A stretch of DNA of 64,000 nt from Planctomycetales bacterium 10988 (GTDB lineage: Bacteria; Planctomycetota; Planctomycetia; Pirellulales; Pb10988). The DNA is taken from positions 4,740,709-4,804,708 of the forward strand of contig CP043547.1 of the NCBI GenBank assembly GCA_009664345.1. Direction: 5' to 3'. Shown here piece by piece: positions 43,865-52,875 of the stretch (position 1 is its first letter; every line of letters begins with the position of its first letter). Below the pieces are notes generated by a model. It ran no database searches and was not told where the DNA came from. It saw only the letters and a list, made by a program, of their open reading frames with translations. Position numbers and translations under genes: made by a program.

Positions 43865-44212
43865 ATGAGTTCAATCAAAGTAACTCGACATGTTCAAGTA
43901 GTTAATAAAGTCGGTCTTCACGTCCGTGCTGGTGGTAAATTTGTCCAAGTCGCAAAGCCATTTGACGCGGAAATCGAAGTCAAAGCCAATGGGATGACCG
44001 CCAACGGGCTGAGCATCCTCGACTTGCTCTCTTTGGGAGCCCAGCAAGGGACCGATCTGACGATCGAGGCCTCGGGTCCCGATGCGGAAGCCGCTGCCGA
44101 TGCCTTGGTCCAATTAGTTGCCGATGGCTTTCACGAGGATGACGCTTCCAAAAGTGCGATTCTCACCGAGTCTCCAACGAGCATCCAGCAAGACGGCAAA
44201 GCTCAAGAATAA
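43865..44212 (+). CDS. HPr-family phosphocarrier (NPr/HPr-like)
   Basis: 115 residues from the ATG at 43865 with AGGTGG seven bases upstream; the frame is open from 43754, but that part is not conserved. GLHVRAGGKFVQVA holds the phosphohistidine (His19) and the conserved arginine (Arg21); the canonical proline of the HARPA motif is alanine here. NGLSILDLLSLGA contains Ser50, at the position of the regulatory Ser46 of Gram-positive HPr, without the usual preceding lysine. A C-terminal extension of about 25 residues (ILTESPTSIQQDGKAQE) is unusual. It takes phosphate from enzyme I, downstream. Confidence 0.9.
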   Translation: MSSIKVTRHVQVVNKVGLHVRAGGKFVQVAKPFDAEIEVKANGMTANGLSILDLLSLGAQQGTDLTIEASGPDAEAAADALVQLVADGFHEDDASKSAILTESPTSIQQDGKAQE

Positions 44213-44357
44213 CGAAGGCATCCCTTCGGAAAGCTTTGATCGACTCAATGGTGAAGCTGAGATGGTCGTCTCTGATCGGTAGGCGGACTGTGTTCGGTTC
44301 GTTCTTTGGGCTTGCGGGATTACACTTTGGGCAAATTAGGTTCGCAAGAAAGATTGC

Positions 44358-46124
44358 ATGTTTGTCAAAACCGGTATCACGGTCTCTCCTGGCGTCGCGT
44401 TCGGCGAAGCGGTGATTCTTGACAATCGCGGCTTTCATGTTCCTCGCCGAATCGTGCCTAAGGCATTTCAAGAAGAGAACTTAGAACGGTTCCGGCAAGC
44501 TCTGGATCAAACCGCTCAGGAAATTCAACAAAGCCGGGAAGTCATCTCGCAGCAACTTGGCGAAAGCTATGGGGCCATCTTTGAAGCGCATCTGGAAATG
44601 CTCCAAGATGTCCAGCTCAAAAACAAAATCGAAAAGCTGATCAATCAACAATATGCTGCCGAATCGGCGGTCAGCGAGGTCTTGCAACAATATCAAGAAG
44701 CCTTTGCCAATCTGGGAAATGCCTATCTTGCCCAGCGGGCTCATGATATTGAAGACATCGAAAAGCGAATCTTGCGGCAACTCATGGGAGATCGCTCGTG
44801 GCGAAGTCGCTTGGAAACTCTCCTGGAAAGTACCGAGAACCCGATTATTCTCGCCCATAATCTCACCCCTAGTGAGACGGCCTATCTCGATCAAACCAAA
44901 GTTGCCGGCCTCGCGACGGAAAGCGGAGGCTCCGGTTCGCATACCGCGATTGTTGCCAGTGCCCTAGGTATCCCCGGCATTGTCGGCATTGGGCCTTTTC
45001 TTTCGCACGTCAATTACGGCGATCCGGTGATTCTAGATGGAAACGCCGGCCGGATCATTCTCAATCCGGATGAAAAGAATCAAGAGTATTACCGTGGAGA
45101 AGTCGAACGGGATCAGTCCCGCAAGGCTCACCTGCAAGAAGCGGTCGATCTGCCGGCCCAGACCAAGGATGGCGTTCGTATCCAGCTTTTGACCAATATT
45201 GAATTCCCTCACGAAGCCGAGCAAGGCCCAGCCATTCATAGCGATGGCGTCGGGCTTTATCGCACGGAATTTCTCTACCTCGGGGCCGATGAAATCCCCA
45301 GCGAAGAGGATCATTTTCAGTCTTATTGCAAAGTGCTCGATGCCATGGGCGACAAGCCGGTGGTGATCCGCACGCTTGATCTTGGGGCGGATAAACTTTC
45401 GACGCTGGCCGATGCCCCTTGCCCGGAAGATGAAAAAAATCCCTTCCTAGGGCTGCGGAGTATACGCCTCTCTTTGCGAAATCTTTCCCATTTTCATACC
45501 CAACTCAAGGCGATTTTGCGAGCGAGCGTCCGAGGGCAAGTGCGGATCATGTTTCCTTTGATCTCAACCTTGACCGAGTGGAGACATGCCAAGGCAGCCT
45601 TGAATAATGTGAAAGAAGACCTCGACGAGCAGGGAATTGCCTACTCACCTGATGTTCGAGTGGGGATGATGGTCGAAGTCCCTTCCGCCGTCTTGATGAT
45701 CGATCAGTTCTGTCGCGAGGTCGATTTCTTCAGCATCGGCACCAACGACCTGATTCAATATTGCTTGGCGGTGGATCGCGGAAACAAAGATGTTGCCTAT
45801 CTCTATAATAATAGTGATCCGGCCGTTTTGCGATTGATGAAACAGGTGGTCGAAGCGGGCCGCAAAGCGGAGGTTCCGGTTAGTGTCTGCGGCCAAATGT
45901 GTAGCAATCCGGTCTACACCATGGCTTTGGTTGGCTTAGGCTTCCGCAGTTTGAGCGTTCCGCCCTCTGCACTTTCGCAGATCAAGACGGTCCTTCGAGA
46001 GCTGGAAGTCGATCACTGCCGCGAAGTTGCCGACAAAATTCTACAAATGGACAATGCCAAACAGGTGAATACGTTCCTTCGCAAGGAACTTTCCCAGGCG
46101 ATGTCCTCGTTTGAATTTTGGTAA
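44358..46124 (+). CDS. ptsI: Phosphoenolpyruvate-protein phosphotransferase (PTS enzyme I)
   Basis: 588 residues, cytosolic enzyme passing phosphate from PEP to HPr. The N-terminal HPr-binding helices are followed by the phosphohistidine motif GGSGSHTAIVASALGIP (His195), then the PEP-binding TIM barrel with GVGLYRTEFL, DKPVVIRTLDLGADK, the VPSAVLMIDQFCREVDFFSIGTNDLIQY motif and SVCGQMC (active-site cysteine). No GAF domain, so it is not the PtsP form. It completes the hpf-ptsN-HPr-EI cluster. Confidence 0.95.
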   Translation: MFVKTGITVSPGVAFGEAVILDNRGFHVPRRIVPKAFQEENLERFRQALDQTAQEIQQSREVISQQLGESYGAIFEAHLEMLQDVQLKNKIEKLINQQYAAESAVSEVLQQYQEAFANLGNAYLAQRAHDIEDIEKRILRQLMGDRSWRSRLETLLESTENPIILAHNLTPSETAYLDQTKVAGLATESGGSGSHTAIVASALGIPGIVGIGPFLSHVNYGDPVILDGNAGRIILNPDEKNQEYYRGEVERDQSRKAHLQEAVDLPAQTKDGVRIQLLTNIEFPHEAEQGPAIHSDGVGLYRTEFLYLGADEIPSEEDHFQSYCKVLDAMGDKPVVIRTLDLGADKLSTLADAPCPEDEKNPFLGLRSIRLSLRNLSHFHTQLKAILRASVRGQVRIMFPLISTLTEWRHAKAALNNVKEDLDEQGIAYSPDVRVGMMVEVPSAVLMIDQFCREVDFFSIGTNDLIQYCLAVDRGNKDVAYLYNNSDPAVLRLMKQVVEAGRKAEVPVSVCGQMCSNPVYTMALVGLGFRSLSVPPSALSQIKTVLRELEVDHCREVADKILQMDNAKQVNTFLRKELSQAMSSFEFW

Positions 46125-46183
46125 ATCGCCTGCGATCTTCTCTTGGAAACCGTTTTCTTTCTTGCTCGTATCTCTGACAAAGT

Positions 46184-47386
46184 ATGTCGCAAACTGCCGA
46201 CTTTATCGAAGCGATCCATCAAGCCCCCTGGCAATATGTACTGACCTGCACCGGGGGCGGATCGCTGGCGATCAGCGAACTTTTGCGGTATCCAGGTGCC
46301 TCTCGATCGGTCCTCGAAGCCAGCGTTCCTTATGCCTCAGGTGCCTTGGCAAGTTGGCTTCGCTCCCATCCTGAGCAGGCCTGTTCCGCCGAAACGGCTC
46401 GAAAAATGGCCATGGCTGCCTATCAAAGGGCACGCAATTGGCAGGCAGCTCACCCGCAAAACAGGGCTGCTTTCCATGTTGAACCTTCCTCGATAGCTGG
46501 AGTGGCTGCCACATGTAGTCTTGCCAGCAACCGCCCCAAACGCGGATCGCACCGCTTTCATCTTGCCTGGCAATCGGCGGATCGGACGGCGGTTGAGACC
46601 GTTACCTTACAAAAAGGGGTACGCAGTCGAGAGGAGGAGGAAAAGCATGTAGGCAAATGGATTCTCAATTTTCTAGCGAAACAAAGCGGAGTTTCTTCAC
46701 AACTCCCGGTTGAAATCTTTCCCGACGAAGTCATTCAGCCAGAGTTTCAACAGGCTCCGTCTGCCTGGCAATCGCTTCTTGCCGGGACCGCCCAGCTTGC
46801 CTGGACTCGCCGAGGTCTGACCGGCACCCTCTCGCGAGGTCCCGTTCGCTCCACGAATCGGGCGATTCTTTCCGGCTCTTTCAATCCTCTGCACGATGGC
46901 CATCGCGAAATGGCCCAGTTGGGCGAAGAGTGGCTCGGCCTCCCGGTTGAATACGAACTCACCATCTGCAATGCCGAAAAACCCCCGCTCGATTTTCTTG
47001 ATCTTGCCCAGCGGGTGGCGACTCCTTCGGCGGAACGAACCTTGTGGCTCACCAGGGCAGCGACCTTTGTGGAAAAGGCCCGCTACTTCCCCGGAGTGAC
47101 TTTTCTTGTCGGGGCAGATACCATCAAACGCATTGGCCAACCGAGATTTTATCACGATCAACCATTATTGCGCGATGAAGCTCTGGACAAAATCGCCACG
47201 TTGGGTTGTCGCTTTCTGGTCTTTGGACGGCTGGATGATCGAAGCTTCATCACCATCGAATCCCTCTCCCTTCCCCCCAAGCTCGCTGCACTCTGCGACC
47301 AAGTCCCCGAATCCGCCTTCCGCAACGATCTTTCCTCAACCAAGATTCGCCGCTCAGAACGGGAATCTGAGCAGAACTTGCAATAA
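46184..47386 (+). CDS. Fusion of CinA-C-like domain and NMNAT-like nucleotidyltransferase
   Basis: 400 residues. Residues 1-165 resemble the CinA C-terminal (PncC, NMN amidohydrolase) domain: TCTGGGSLAISELLRYPGAS and a GVRSREEEEKHVGKWILNFLA end. Residues 225-395 are a nucleotidyltransferase of the NadD/NMNAT type: ILSGSFNPLHDGH with the HxGH motif (His237, His240), FLVGADTIKRIG and the C-terminal SSTKIRRS, which equals the ISSTxIR motif. Known family knowledge links both activities to NAD metabolism (NMN deamidation and NaMN adenylylation), but several residues of the CinA domain differ and activity is uncertain. The ribosome-binding site is weak. It lies 59 bases after enzyme I. Confidence 0.8.
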   Translation: MSQTADFIEAIHQAPWQYVLTCTGGGSLAISELLRYPGASRSVLEASVPYASGALASWLRSHPEQACSAETARKMAMAAYQRARNWQAAHPQNRAAFHVEPSSIAGVAATCSLASNRPKRGSHRFHLAWQSADRTAVETVTLQKGVRSREEEEKHVGKWILNFLAKQSGVSSQLPVEIFPDEVIQPEFQQAPSAWQSLLAGTAQLAWTRRGLTGTLSRGPVRSTNRAILSGSFNPLHDGHREMAQLGEEWLGLPVEYELTICNAEKPPLDFLDLAQRVATPSAERTLWLTRAATFVEKARYFPGVTFLVGADTIKRIGQPRFYHDQPLLRDEALDKIATLGCRFLVFGRLDDRSFITIESLSLPPKLAALCDQVPESAFRNDLSSTKIRRSERESEQNLQ

Positions 47387-47456
47387 ATCCATCTTATCGC
47401 TTTCATTACTTGCATATCTATAAATCACCAGGTATTTTACCTAGGACACGATAGAT

Positions 47457-47472
47457 AATTGTCTAGTCAATT
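47457..47472 (+). promoter_or_regulatory. 16-bp palindrome before the ParA-like gene
   Basis: AATTGTCTAGTCAATT: AATTG and CAATT are perfect inverted arms, CTAG the centre, with mismatching T/A positions on either side of it. It lies 95 bases before the ParA ATG, where an autoregulatory operator would be. Confidence 0.45.
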
Positions 47473-47566
47473 GAACCCCGATGGTGTCAAACTCTAAAAA
47501 GCATCTCGAAGTTTGAATGCAACCTCGCCTTTTCATCACTTATGCAAATATTTATTCGAGGGATTC

Positions 47567-48457
47567 ATGCCGCCTACCATTATCAGTTTAATCAACCTTA
47601 AAGGGGGCGTGGGCAAGACCACGACAACCATTCAACTCGCAGAATGCCTCGCTTCTGTCTTTGACAAGACGGTTCTTGTTGTCGACCTCGATCCGCAGAC
47701 GAATACCACGATTTCACTGATTTCGGAAGAAAAATGGCTTTCACTCAATAAATCAGGAAGGACCCTTTACCATCTGTTCAACGACCGACTTCGGGGAAGT
47801 GAAACCTTTGAAATGGAGCGAGCAATCCAGCGGGGCGTCTCCAATCTCTCGCTCCCAAGCTTGCATTTGCTTTCCTCAAGCATTGATTTAATTCGTATCC
47901 AGGATGGGTTAAAAGATATCTATGACACTACCGATGGGGCGATGCTACCTCAGGAAGTTTTACATAAAGCGCTTCTCCCATTTTATGAACGCTACGATTA
48001 CATCCTGATTGACTGTCCTCCCAACTTGGGATATATCACAAGAAACGGAATCGAAATCTCCGACTATTATCTCATTCCTTGCATTCCAGACACCCTATCA
48101 ACCTACGGCCTTTCTCAAGTAATTTGGCAGATACAAAAATATAAAGTTGCCCGAAATCTGCGAATTCGATGCATGGGGCTTGTGATGACGAAGGTCTATT
48201 CAAGCTCAACCTCTCATAAAAAAGGAATGCTCTCACTCCCCTATCGCTTCGCTGATATTTTCTCCCAGCTAAATCTTGAACCAGCTCCTATATTTAAAAC
48301 ACATATGCCGCTGGCAAACTCGTTCGCCGATTTAGCTACCCCCGTCAATAATCCAAGAACATTTAAACAAAAGTATGGTTATAACACCTCCGGCGGGCAG
48401 CAGTTACATGCCTATGTTACCGAACTAACAGAGGAATTTATTAAACATGCTCGATAA
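47567..48457 (+). CDS. ParA/Soj-like ATPase
   Basis: 296 residues from the ATG at 47567 (GAGGG four bases upstream). The deviant Walker A motif KGGVGKTTT (12-20) and the DLDPQTN box (40-46), with YDYILIDCPPNLG as Walker B, identify a ParA/MinD-type ATPase. There is no N-terminal helix-turn-helix domain. No ParB is next to it; instead it overlaps by 11 bases a small unknown gene, which suggests a dedicated partner. Base composition is lower in G+C than in neighbours, in keeping with acquisition. Could be a plasmid- or island-type partition or positioning system. Confidence 0.88.
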   Translation: MPPTIISLINLKGGVGKTTTTIQLAECLASVFDKTVLVVDLDPQTNTTISLISEEKWLSLNKSGRTLYHLFNDRLRGSETFEMERAIQRGVSNLSLPSLHLLSSSIDLIRIQDGLKDIYDTTDGAMLPQEVLHKALLPFYERYDYILIDCPPNLGYITRNGIEISDYYLIPCIPDTLSTYGLSQVIWQIQKYKVARNLRIRCMGLVMTKVYSSSTSHKKGMLSLPYRFADIFSQLNLEPAPIFKTHMPLANSFADLATPVNNPRTFKQKYGYNTSGGQQLHAYVTELTEEFIKHAR

Positions 48458-48890
48458 GGAACAACTGAGATCAATCAAAAAACTCCGAAAACCAGAACTT
48501 CTAGAGTTCACCATCTCGGTATTAAAATTCATTGACGATAATGCAAAACTTGACACATCCTTTACGAAGAAATATCAACAAACGATGCCTTCCCTTTTAA
48601 AAAGTGCCCAACAACCCAGTGCAAGTAAACAGAAGGACAAGCCGAAATCTATCCTTAATCCAATCATGTATCTTCGTGAGTGCAATCGGGATGGAGAGCT
48701 CCTGAAGCAAAAGCTCGAAGACCAATCGGATGCTGAGCTGATCGCTATCGCGAAGGACTTTACGACCATCAAGGTAAGTAAAGCCAAATTAGACCGGTCC
48801 AAGCTGATTGAGGAAGTAGTACAACAAGCAAGTAATGTACTCAATCAGGGGGGAGCTTTCATCGGAGACTCTATCGAGGATGAGAGCTAG
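48447..48890 (+). CDS. Small partner of the ParA-like ATPase, unknown
   Basis: 147 residues, lysine- and glutamate-rich, predicted all-helical. It starts inside the last codons of the ParA gene (ATG at 48447, parA stop at 48457), so translation is probably coupled. The C-terminal part SDAELIAIAKDFTTIKVSKAKLDRSKLIEEVVQQA is helical with regular hydrophobic spacing. No ParB-type helix-turn-helix, CTP-binding GERRx motif or ribbon-helix-helix pattern is visible. Not recognised. Confidence 0.7.
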   Translation: MLDKEQLRSIKKLRKPELLEFTISVLKFIDDNAKLDTSFTKKYQQTMPSLLKSAQQPSASKQKDKPKSILNPIMYLRECNRDGELLKQKLEDQSDAELIAIAKDFTTIKVSKAKLDRSKLIEEVVQQASNVLNQGGAFIGDSIEDES

Positions 48891-49165
48891 CTAGGCAAAA
48901 GGTCTCAATTTCTTGTTTTCTTCCTCAAAAATCTTCCCATTGACAGGAAGTTCAACTTTACGGTACACCATGTGTCGCGTCAGAGAGTGGCGGATTCCAA
49001 GTGGTATACTCACTTTGGAATCACGCTGGAGTTCTCAACAAAAATCAAGCAAAGCACCGATCGCCAACCGGGACAGGAAGCCCCTCTGGCAACCGTTTCC
49101 CTTGAGAAACGGGCCATGTTTTCGATGCTTTGGAGATCACGCGAATCAGCAAGGAAGCAAACAGC

Positions 49166-50038
49166 ATGAATACGCCGATTTTATTGAGCCTGAAAGAAAC
49201 GGCTGAAGAGGGATTCGATGACCGCTTGCAAGCGGGTTTGGATGCTTGGAAGACCGTCAAATCCTGGGTGGAACCTCGCCCACAAAACTTACAACAAGAA
49301 ATTGTCGCTCACCTCACCGGGGAACTGCATGCCGTGCGTGAAGAGCTGGCTTACCAAAATCGTCAGAGCGAGCTAGGCTTGATGGTGGGGCAGGTCGCCC
49401 ATGAAATGCGAAAACATTTGCTCCCACTTGGCTTGCAACTTCATCATCTTCGTCAGCAGGTCATTCCGACCGATGCCGCCAAACGTTCCCTGCAACAATT
49501 GGCAGCCGGCCTGCAAGCCCTCGAAACGCTGGGCAGCGACTTGATTTATTATCTCCGTCAGCCGGAACCTCGCATCCATAGCCAACGCCTCTTGGCCGCG
49601 ATCGAACCGGCATTGCAAAAGCTAAAGCCGGAGCTGGAAGAACACGGCATTCACGTGGAACTCGATATCGCCTCGCATCTTTATGCTTCGATCGATGCCG
49701 AGATGATCGGTCGTGCGATCTCGAACTTGGCTCGAAATGCGATTGATGCCATGCCCGAAGGAGGCGAGCTTGTCATCACCGCCTATGATCAAGGGGATGC
49801 CATCGAGTTGGAAATTGCCGACAACGGGCCTGGGCTTGAACTCGAAATTCGCCCGCAAGTTTTCGATCCTTTCTTTACGACCAAAGGGCAAGGGCTGGGG
49901 CTCGGACTGTCAGTCGTCGCGCAGATTGCGGAAGCACATCAAGGCAGTATCAACGTGATGAATTGCCCAGAGGGTGGAGCTGCCTTCACGCTTCGCTTCC
50001 CTCAGGCTGTTCCATCCATTCATCGTCACGCTGCCTAA
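49166..50038 (+). CDS. Soluble histidine kinase, FlgS/NtrB-like
   Basis: 290 residues from the ATG at 49166, no membrane segments. A coiled region (40-70) precedes LGLMVGQVAHEMRKHLLPL with His79; the canonical HE(I/F)RNPL is altered to HEMRKHL. N-box ARNAIDAMPEGG, G1 DNGPGL, F-box DPFFTTK and G2 GLGLGLSVV are complete. It precedes fliF by 127 bases on the same strand. In other bacteria a cytosolic kinase next to flagellar genes (FlgS, FleS) controls sigma-54-dependent flagellar transcription; a cognate NtrC-type regulator is not in this window. Confidence 0.85.
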   Translation: MNTPILLSLKETAEEGFDDRLQAGLDAWKTVKSWVEPRPQNLQQEIVAHLTGELHAVREELAYQNRQSELGLMVGQVAHEMRKHLLPLGLQLHHLRQQVIPTDAAKRSLQQLAAGLQALETLGSDLIYYLRQPEPRIHSQRLLAAIEPALQKLKPELEEHGIHVELDIASHLYASIDAEMIGRAISNLARNAIDAMPEGGELVITAYDQGDAIELEIADNGPGLELEIRPQVFDPFFTTKGQGLGLGLSVVAQIAEAHQGSINVMNCPEGGAAFTLRFPQAVPSIHRHAA

Positions 50039-50165
50039 AAAAATTCCTGCGTGCTGGCGAGAATGCTTCGATTCCGCTCAGAACTAAAAAGTACTATTTG
50101 AATGATTGCAGAAGCGATTCAAAAAAGTGCTTTTTGTGATCACTCACCCCTTGGTGACGAACCGT

Positions 50166-51857
50166 ATGCCGAACTATCGCACTCTCTTGAACTTGATCTC
50201 CGCTCGATGGTCGGCTGCTTCGCCTTGGGCTCGTGGAGGAATGTTAGCCGTCGTGGTGATCGGACTAGGATTCGGCATGCTTTCGCTGAGAGATTCCACC
50301 CAAACGAAAAGCGATTATCTTTTCCAAGGGCATCAGTTCAGCCAAAGCGAATTGCTCTCGATTCAAGCTGCCTTCGCCAAGGCACAACTCTCCGAATACA
50401 AAATCGAAAGTGGAAAGATACTCGTTCCGCATGCACTCGTGGGGAAATATGTCGAGGCACTTTCGGAAACAGGTCGCTTGCCATGGGAATCGCAAGAGGT
50501 AATGCCCCCTTCAACGGGGTTCTTTGAAAGCCACGAATGGACCTCCCATAAGTTTCGCATCTCCAAACAAAATCGCCTGGCGGAAATCCTGTGCCAGATA
50601 CCGGCCATCGACCGTGCTTGGGTGGTCCTCGATCAACAGAAAAACCCTCGCTTAGGTGGAACGCCGCTCGTTACGGCTTCGGTGAGTGTGCAGGGCCGCG
50701 CCGCGCAGCCGCTTGCCTCGGAACAGTTGCAGCAGGTCCGTGATTTGATTGCCCATGCCGTGGCAGGTCTTGAAGCGAAGCAAGTCGCCGTGGTAGACCT
50801 CAACGCCGGCCCTGGTTCCACCGCTTCGACTAGTCAACCGAATGCTGATGCTTCCGGCGATCCGACCTGGCAAAGGATGAAAGCCTATCAACAACATTAT
50901 CAAGAGTTGATCACCTCCGCATTGCAGCATATCCCTGGTCTTTCCGTTGTTGTTTCGGTGAACATTCCCCAAGTGCCATCCTCGACAACGACGAAAGTTT
51001 CGCCCCCTCAAACGCCGACCATCTCCCCCCACGCGCGATCGATGCAACCGCTCTCGACCGAGAGGAATGCTGTGGCTCAGGATGGGACGGGGCTCGCGTC
51101 TCAAGCAAACGCACCGATCACCCTTTCCTCTCCAACAACGAGTGCGGCCGCTGTCAACTCCGCCGAGTCATCGAGTGAGAGAGAGAAGATCGCATCCAAA
51201 CCGCATGCCGACCCGGATGTAAAAGTTGCCCTGAGTGTTCCTTTGCCTTACTTCGAGCAACTTTGGCAACAAACAGTCAAAAATCAAAAAGCACTTTTGG
51301 AAAGTAGAGAAACTAACCAGACTTCGCATAGCCCGGCACAAGCGGAATGGGAAGCTTTTTTAAAGCGAGAAACAAATTCATTGCGGCAAATGGTTGCCGC
51401 TCTCATTCCCGTTCAGGGGCACAGCCTTCCGCTGGAACAACAAATTTGTATCTCGACATTTCATCCACAGACACCCGATGCCGCCGTGGTGAAAGCGGAG
51501 CCTTCAACAAATCCGTGGGAACTTTACCGGCAGATCACGGAGATTCCCCCAGCGGTCGCGGGTATCGGCCTGGCAGGGCTTGGGCTACTTGCTTGGTTGG
51601 CCATAAGCTATTTCGCTTCGAAAAGATCCTCGTCGCTTCCGCCGTCTCACGACGGTACCCACGAAGCTAGGGCGAGAGAAGCGGCAGTCCCCAACCTTCA
51701 TCATCGTGTTGACCCGACAAGCGAAGAAGTCCCCGCTCCGACACACGCGGAGCCACCGTCGTCCATGGCGATGCGGAAGAAAGTGTTGGAAACGGTTAAG
51801 CAAAACCCACAGGCGGCCGCCCAAATCCTCAAAGGTTGGCTCGGCCCGTCCTCGTAA
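50166..51857 (+). CDS. fliF: Flagellar M-ring protein FliF
   Basis: 563 residues from the ATG at 50166. FliF forms the MS-ring in the inner membrane and anchors the rotor. A first membrane segment (GGMLAVVVIGLGFGML, about 24-40), the YscJ/FliF ring-building region (YLFQGHQFSQSELLSIQAAF; AEILCQIPAIDRAWVVLDQQ), a low-complexity loop, a second membrane segment near the end (VAGIGLAGLGLLAWLAISYF) and a C-terminal VLETVKQNPQAAAQILKGWL, the FliG-binding tail. The central part is more divergent and shorter on motifs than in enterics. The upstream kinase and downstream fliG support the call. Confidence 0.85.
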   Translation: MPNYRTLLNLISARWSAASPWARGGMLAVVVIGLGFGMLSLRDSTQTKSDYLFQGHQFSQSELLSIQAAFAKAQLSEYKIESGKILVPHALVGKYVEALSETGRLPWESQEVMPPSTGFFESHEWTSHKFRISKQNRLAEILCQIPAIDRAWVVLDQQKNPRLGGTPLVTASVSVQGRAAQPLASEQLQQVRDLIAHAVAGLEAKQVAVVDLNAGPGSTASTSQPNADASGDPTWQRMKAYQQHYQELITSALQHIPGLSVVVSVNIPQVPSSTTTKVSPPQTPTISPHARSMQPLSTERNAVAQDGTGLASQANAPITLSSPTTSAAAVNSAESSSEREKIASKPHADPDVKVALSVPLPYFEQLWQQTVKNQKALLESRETNQTSHSPAQAEWEAFLKRETNSLRQMVAALIPVQGHSLPLEQQICISTFHPQTPDAAVVKAEPSTNPWELYRQITEIPPAVAGIGLAGLGLLAWLAISYFASKRSSSLPPSHDGTHEARAREAAVPNLHHRVDPTSEEVPAPTHAEPPSSMAMRKKVLETVKQNPQAAAQILKGWLGPSS

Positions 51858-51879
51858 CGCGAGCAGGGAGGAGTAGGTC

Positions 51880-52875
51880 ATGAGCAAGACAACTTCCCTC
51901 CGCCGGGCTGCACTCTTGGTGCAAAGTCTCGACGAGGAGACCGCTGCCGCGCTGCTACAATGCCTCACCCCTCAAGAACAGACCGAGATCCAGCAGGCGG
52001 TCGATGGCCTCTCATCCATGGATGCCGATGAACAGGCCGCGATCTGGAGCGACTTCTTAGCACAAGCCTCGGCTCCAGAACAGGATGCCGGGGCGAAATC
52101 AGATGCAAATAGCACTTTTTGGAATTCCTTGGACGATACGACCTGGCTGCGGCTATTAAAAGGGGAGAAGTATTCCTCGATCGCTCTGGTGCTCTATCAT
52201 GTGCCCTCCGAACAATCGTGTCGGGTGCTTGATCAACTGCCCACCGAACAGCAAACAGCGGTCTTGCAGCATCTTCCCAACGCCGCAAAAGTCCACGCGG
52301 ACATCGTGCTTGACTTTATCGAAATGCTGCGTGAGCGGTTGGCACAATTGCCGCCACTATCGAACTCCCCGGCAACTGAAAGTACGGTGCCCGACGCTTC
52401 AACCTCTTCGCAACCATCGCGCGAAGTCAGGCAAAAACCGTTTGTGGGTCAACAGGGCATTCATTCCGCAATGGAATCATCGACGACGGAAAACCCTGTT
52501 GTCGTCACTGCCTCGAAAGCCAAACTCCAGTCGGCAACACGGCTTGAAGAGCTTAGCGATGGCGTCTTGCGTGAAACACTTGATCAAGCGGACCCGCAAA
52601 TGGTTGTCTTGGCCCTTAGCGGTTCGAGCCAGGAACTGACACGTCGGGTCATGCGGCTGCTTCCGCATCGAGAGGCTCGATCGCTACGCCGTGCGATGGC
52701 GAACCTCGGCACCGTGCGGATGTCGGACTTGCTCGTTTCCCAAGAGGCCCTTCTGAAACTTGCCATGCAGCGCGCAGCGGGCACGAACACACCTAGCCCG
52801 TTCGCCACGATGCCCGGCGTTGGCTCGTTCCTCGCATCCCCCTCACCATTGAAGGAGCCCACATGGCGGAAGTGA
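51880..52875 (+). CDS. fliG: Flagellar switch protein FliG
   Basis: 331 residues. FliG couples rotor and stator. The N-terminus LRRAALLVQSLDEETAAALLQCLTPQ fits the FliG_N helix pair; the C-terminal region LEELSDGVLRETLDQADPQMVVLALSGSS and REARSLRRAMANLGTVRMSDLLVSQEALLKLA matches FliG_C with the charged rotor helix. A variable serine- and glutamate-rich middle region replaces part of FliG_M. GGGAGGAG precedes the ATG. It overlaps fliH by 13 bases. Confidence 0.87.
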   Translation: MSKTTSLRRAALLVQSLDEETAAALLQCLTPQEQTEIQQAVDGLSSMDADEQAAIWSDFLAQASAPEQDAGAKSDANSTFWNSLDDTTWLRLLKGEKYSSIALVLYHVPSEQSCRVLDQLPTEQQTAVLQHLPNAAKVHADIVLDFIEMLRERLAQLPPLSNSPATESTVPDASTSSQPSREVRQKPFVGQQGIHSAMESSTTENPVVVTASKAKLQSATRLEELSDGVLRETLDQADPQMVVLALSGSSQELTRRVMRLLPHREARSLRRAMANLGTVRMSDLLVSQEALLKLAMQRAAGTNTPSPFATMPGVGSFLASPSPLKEPTWRK

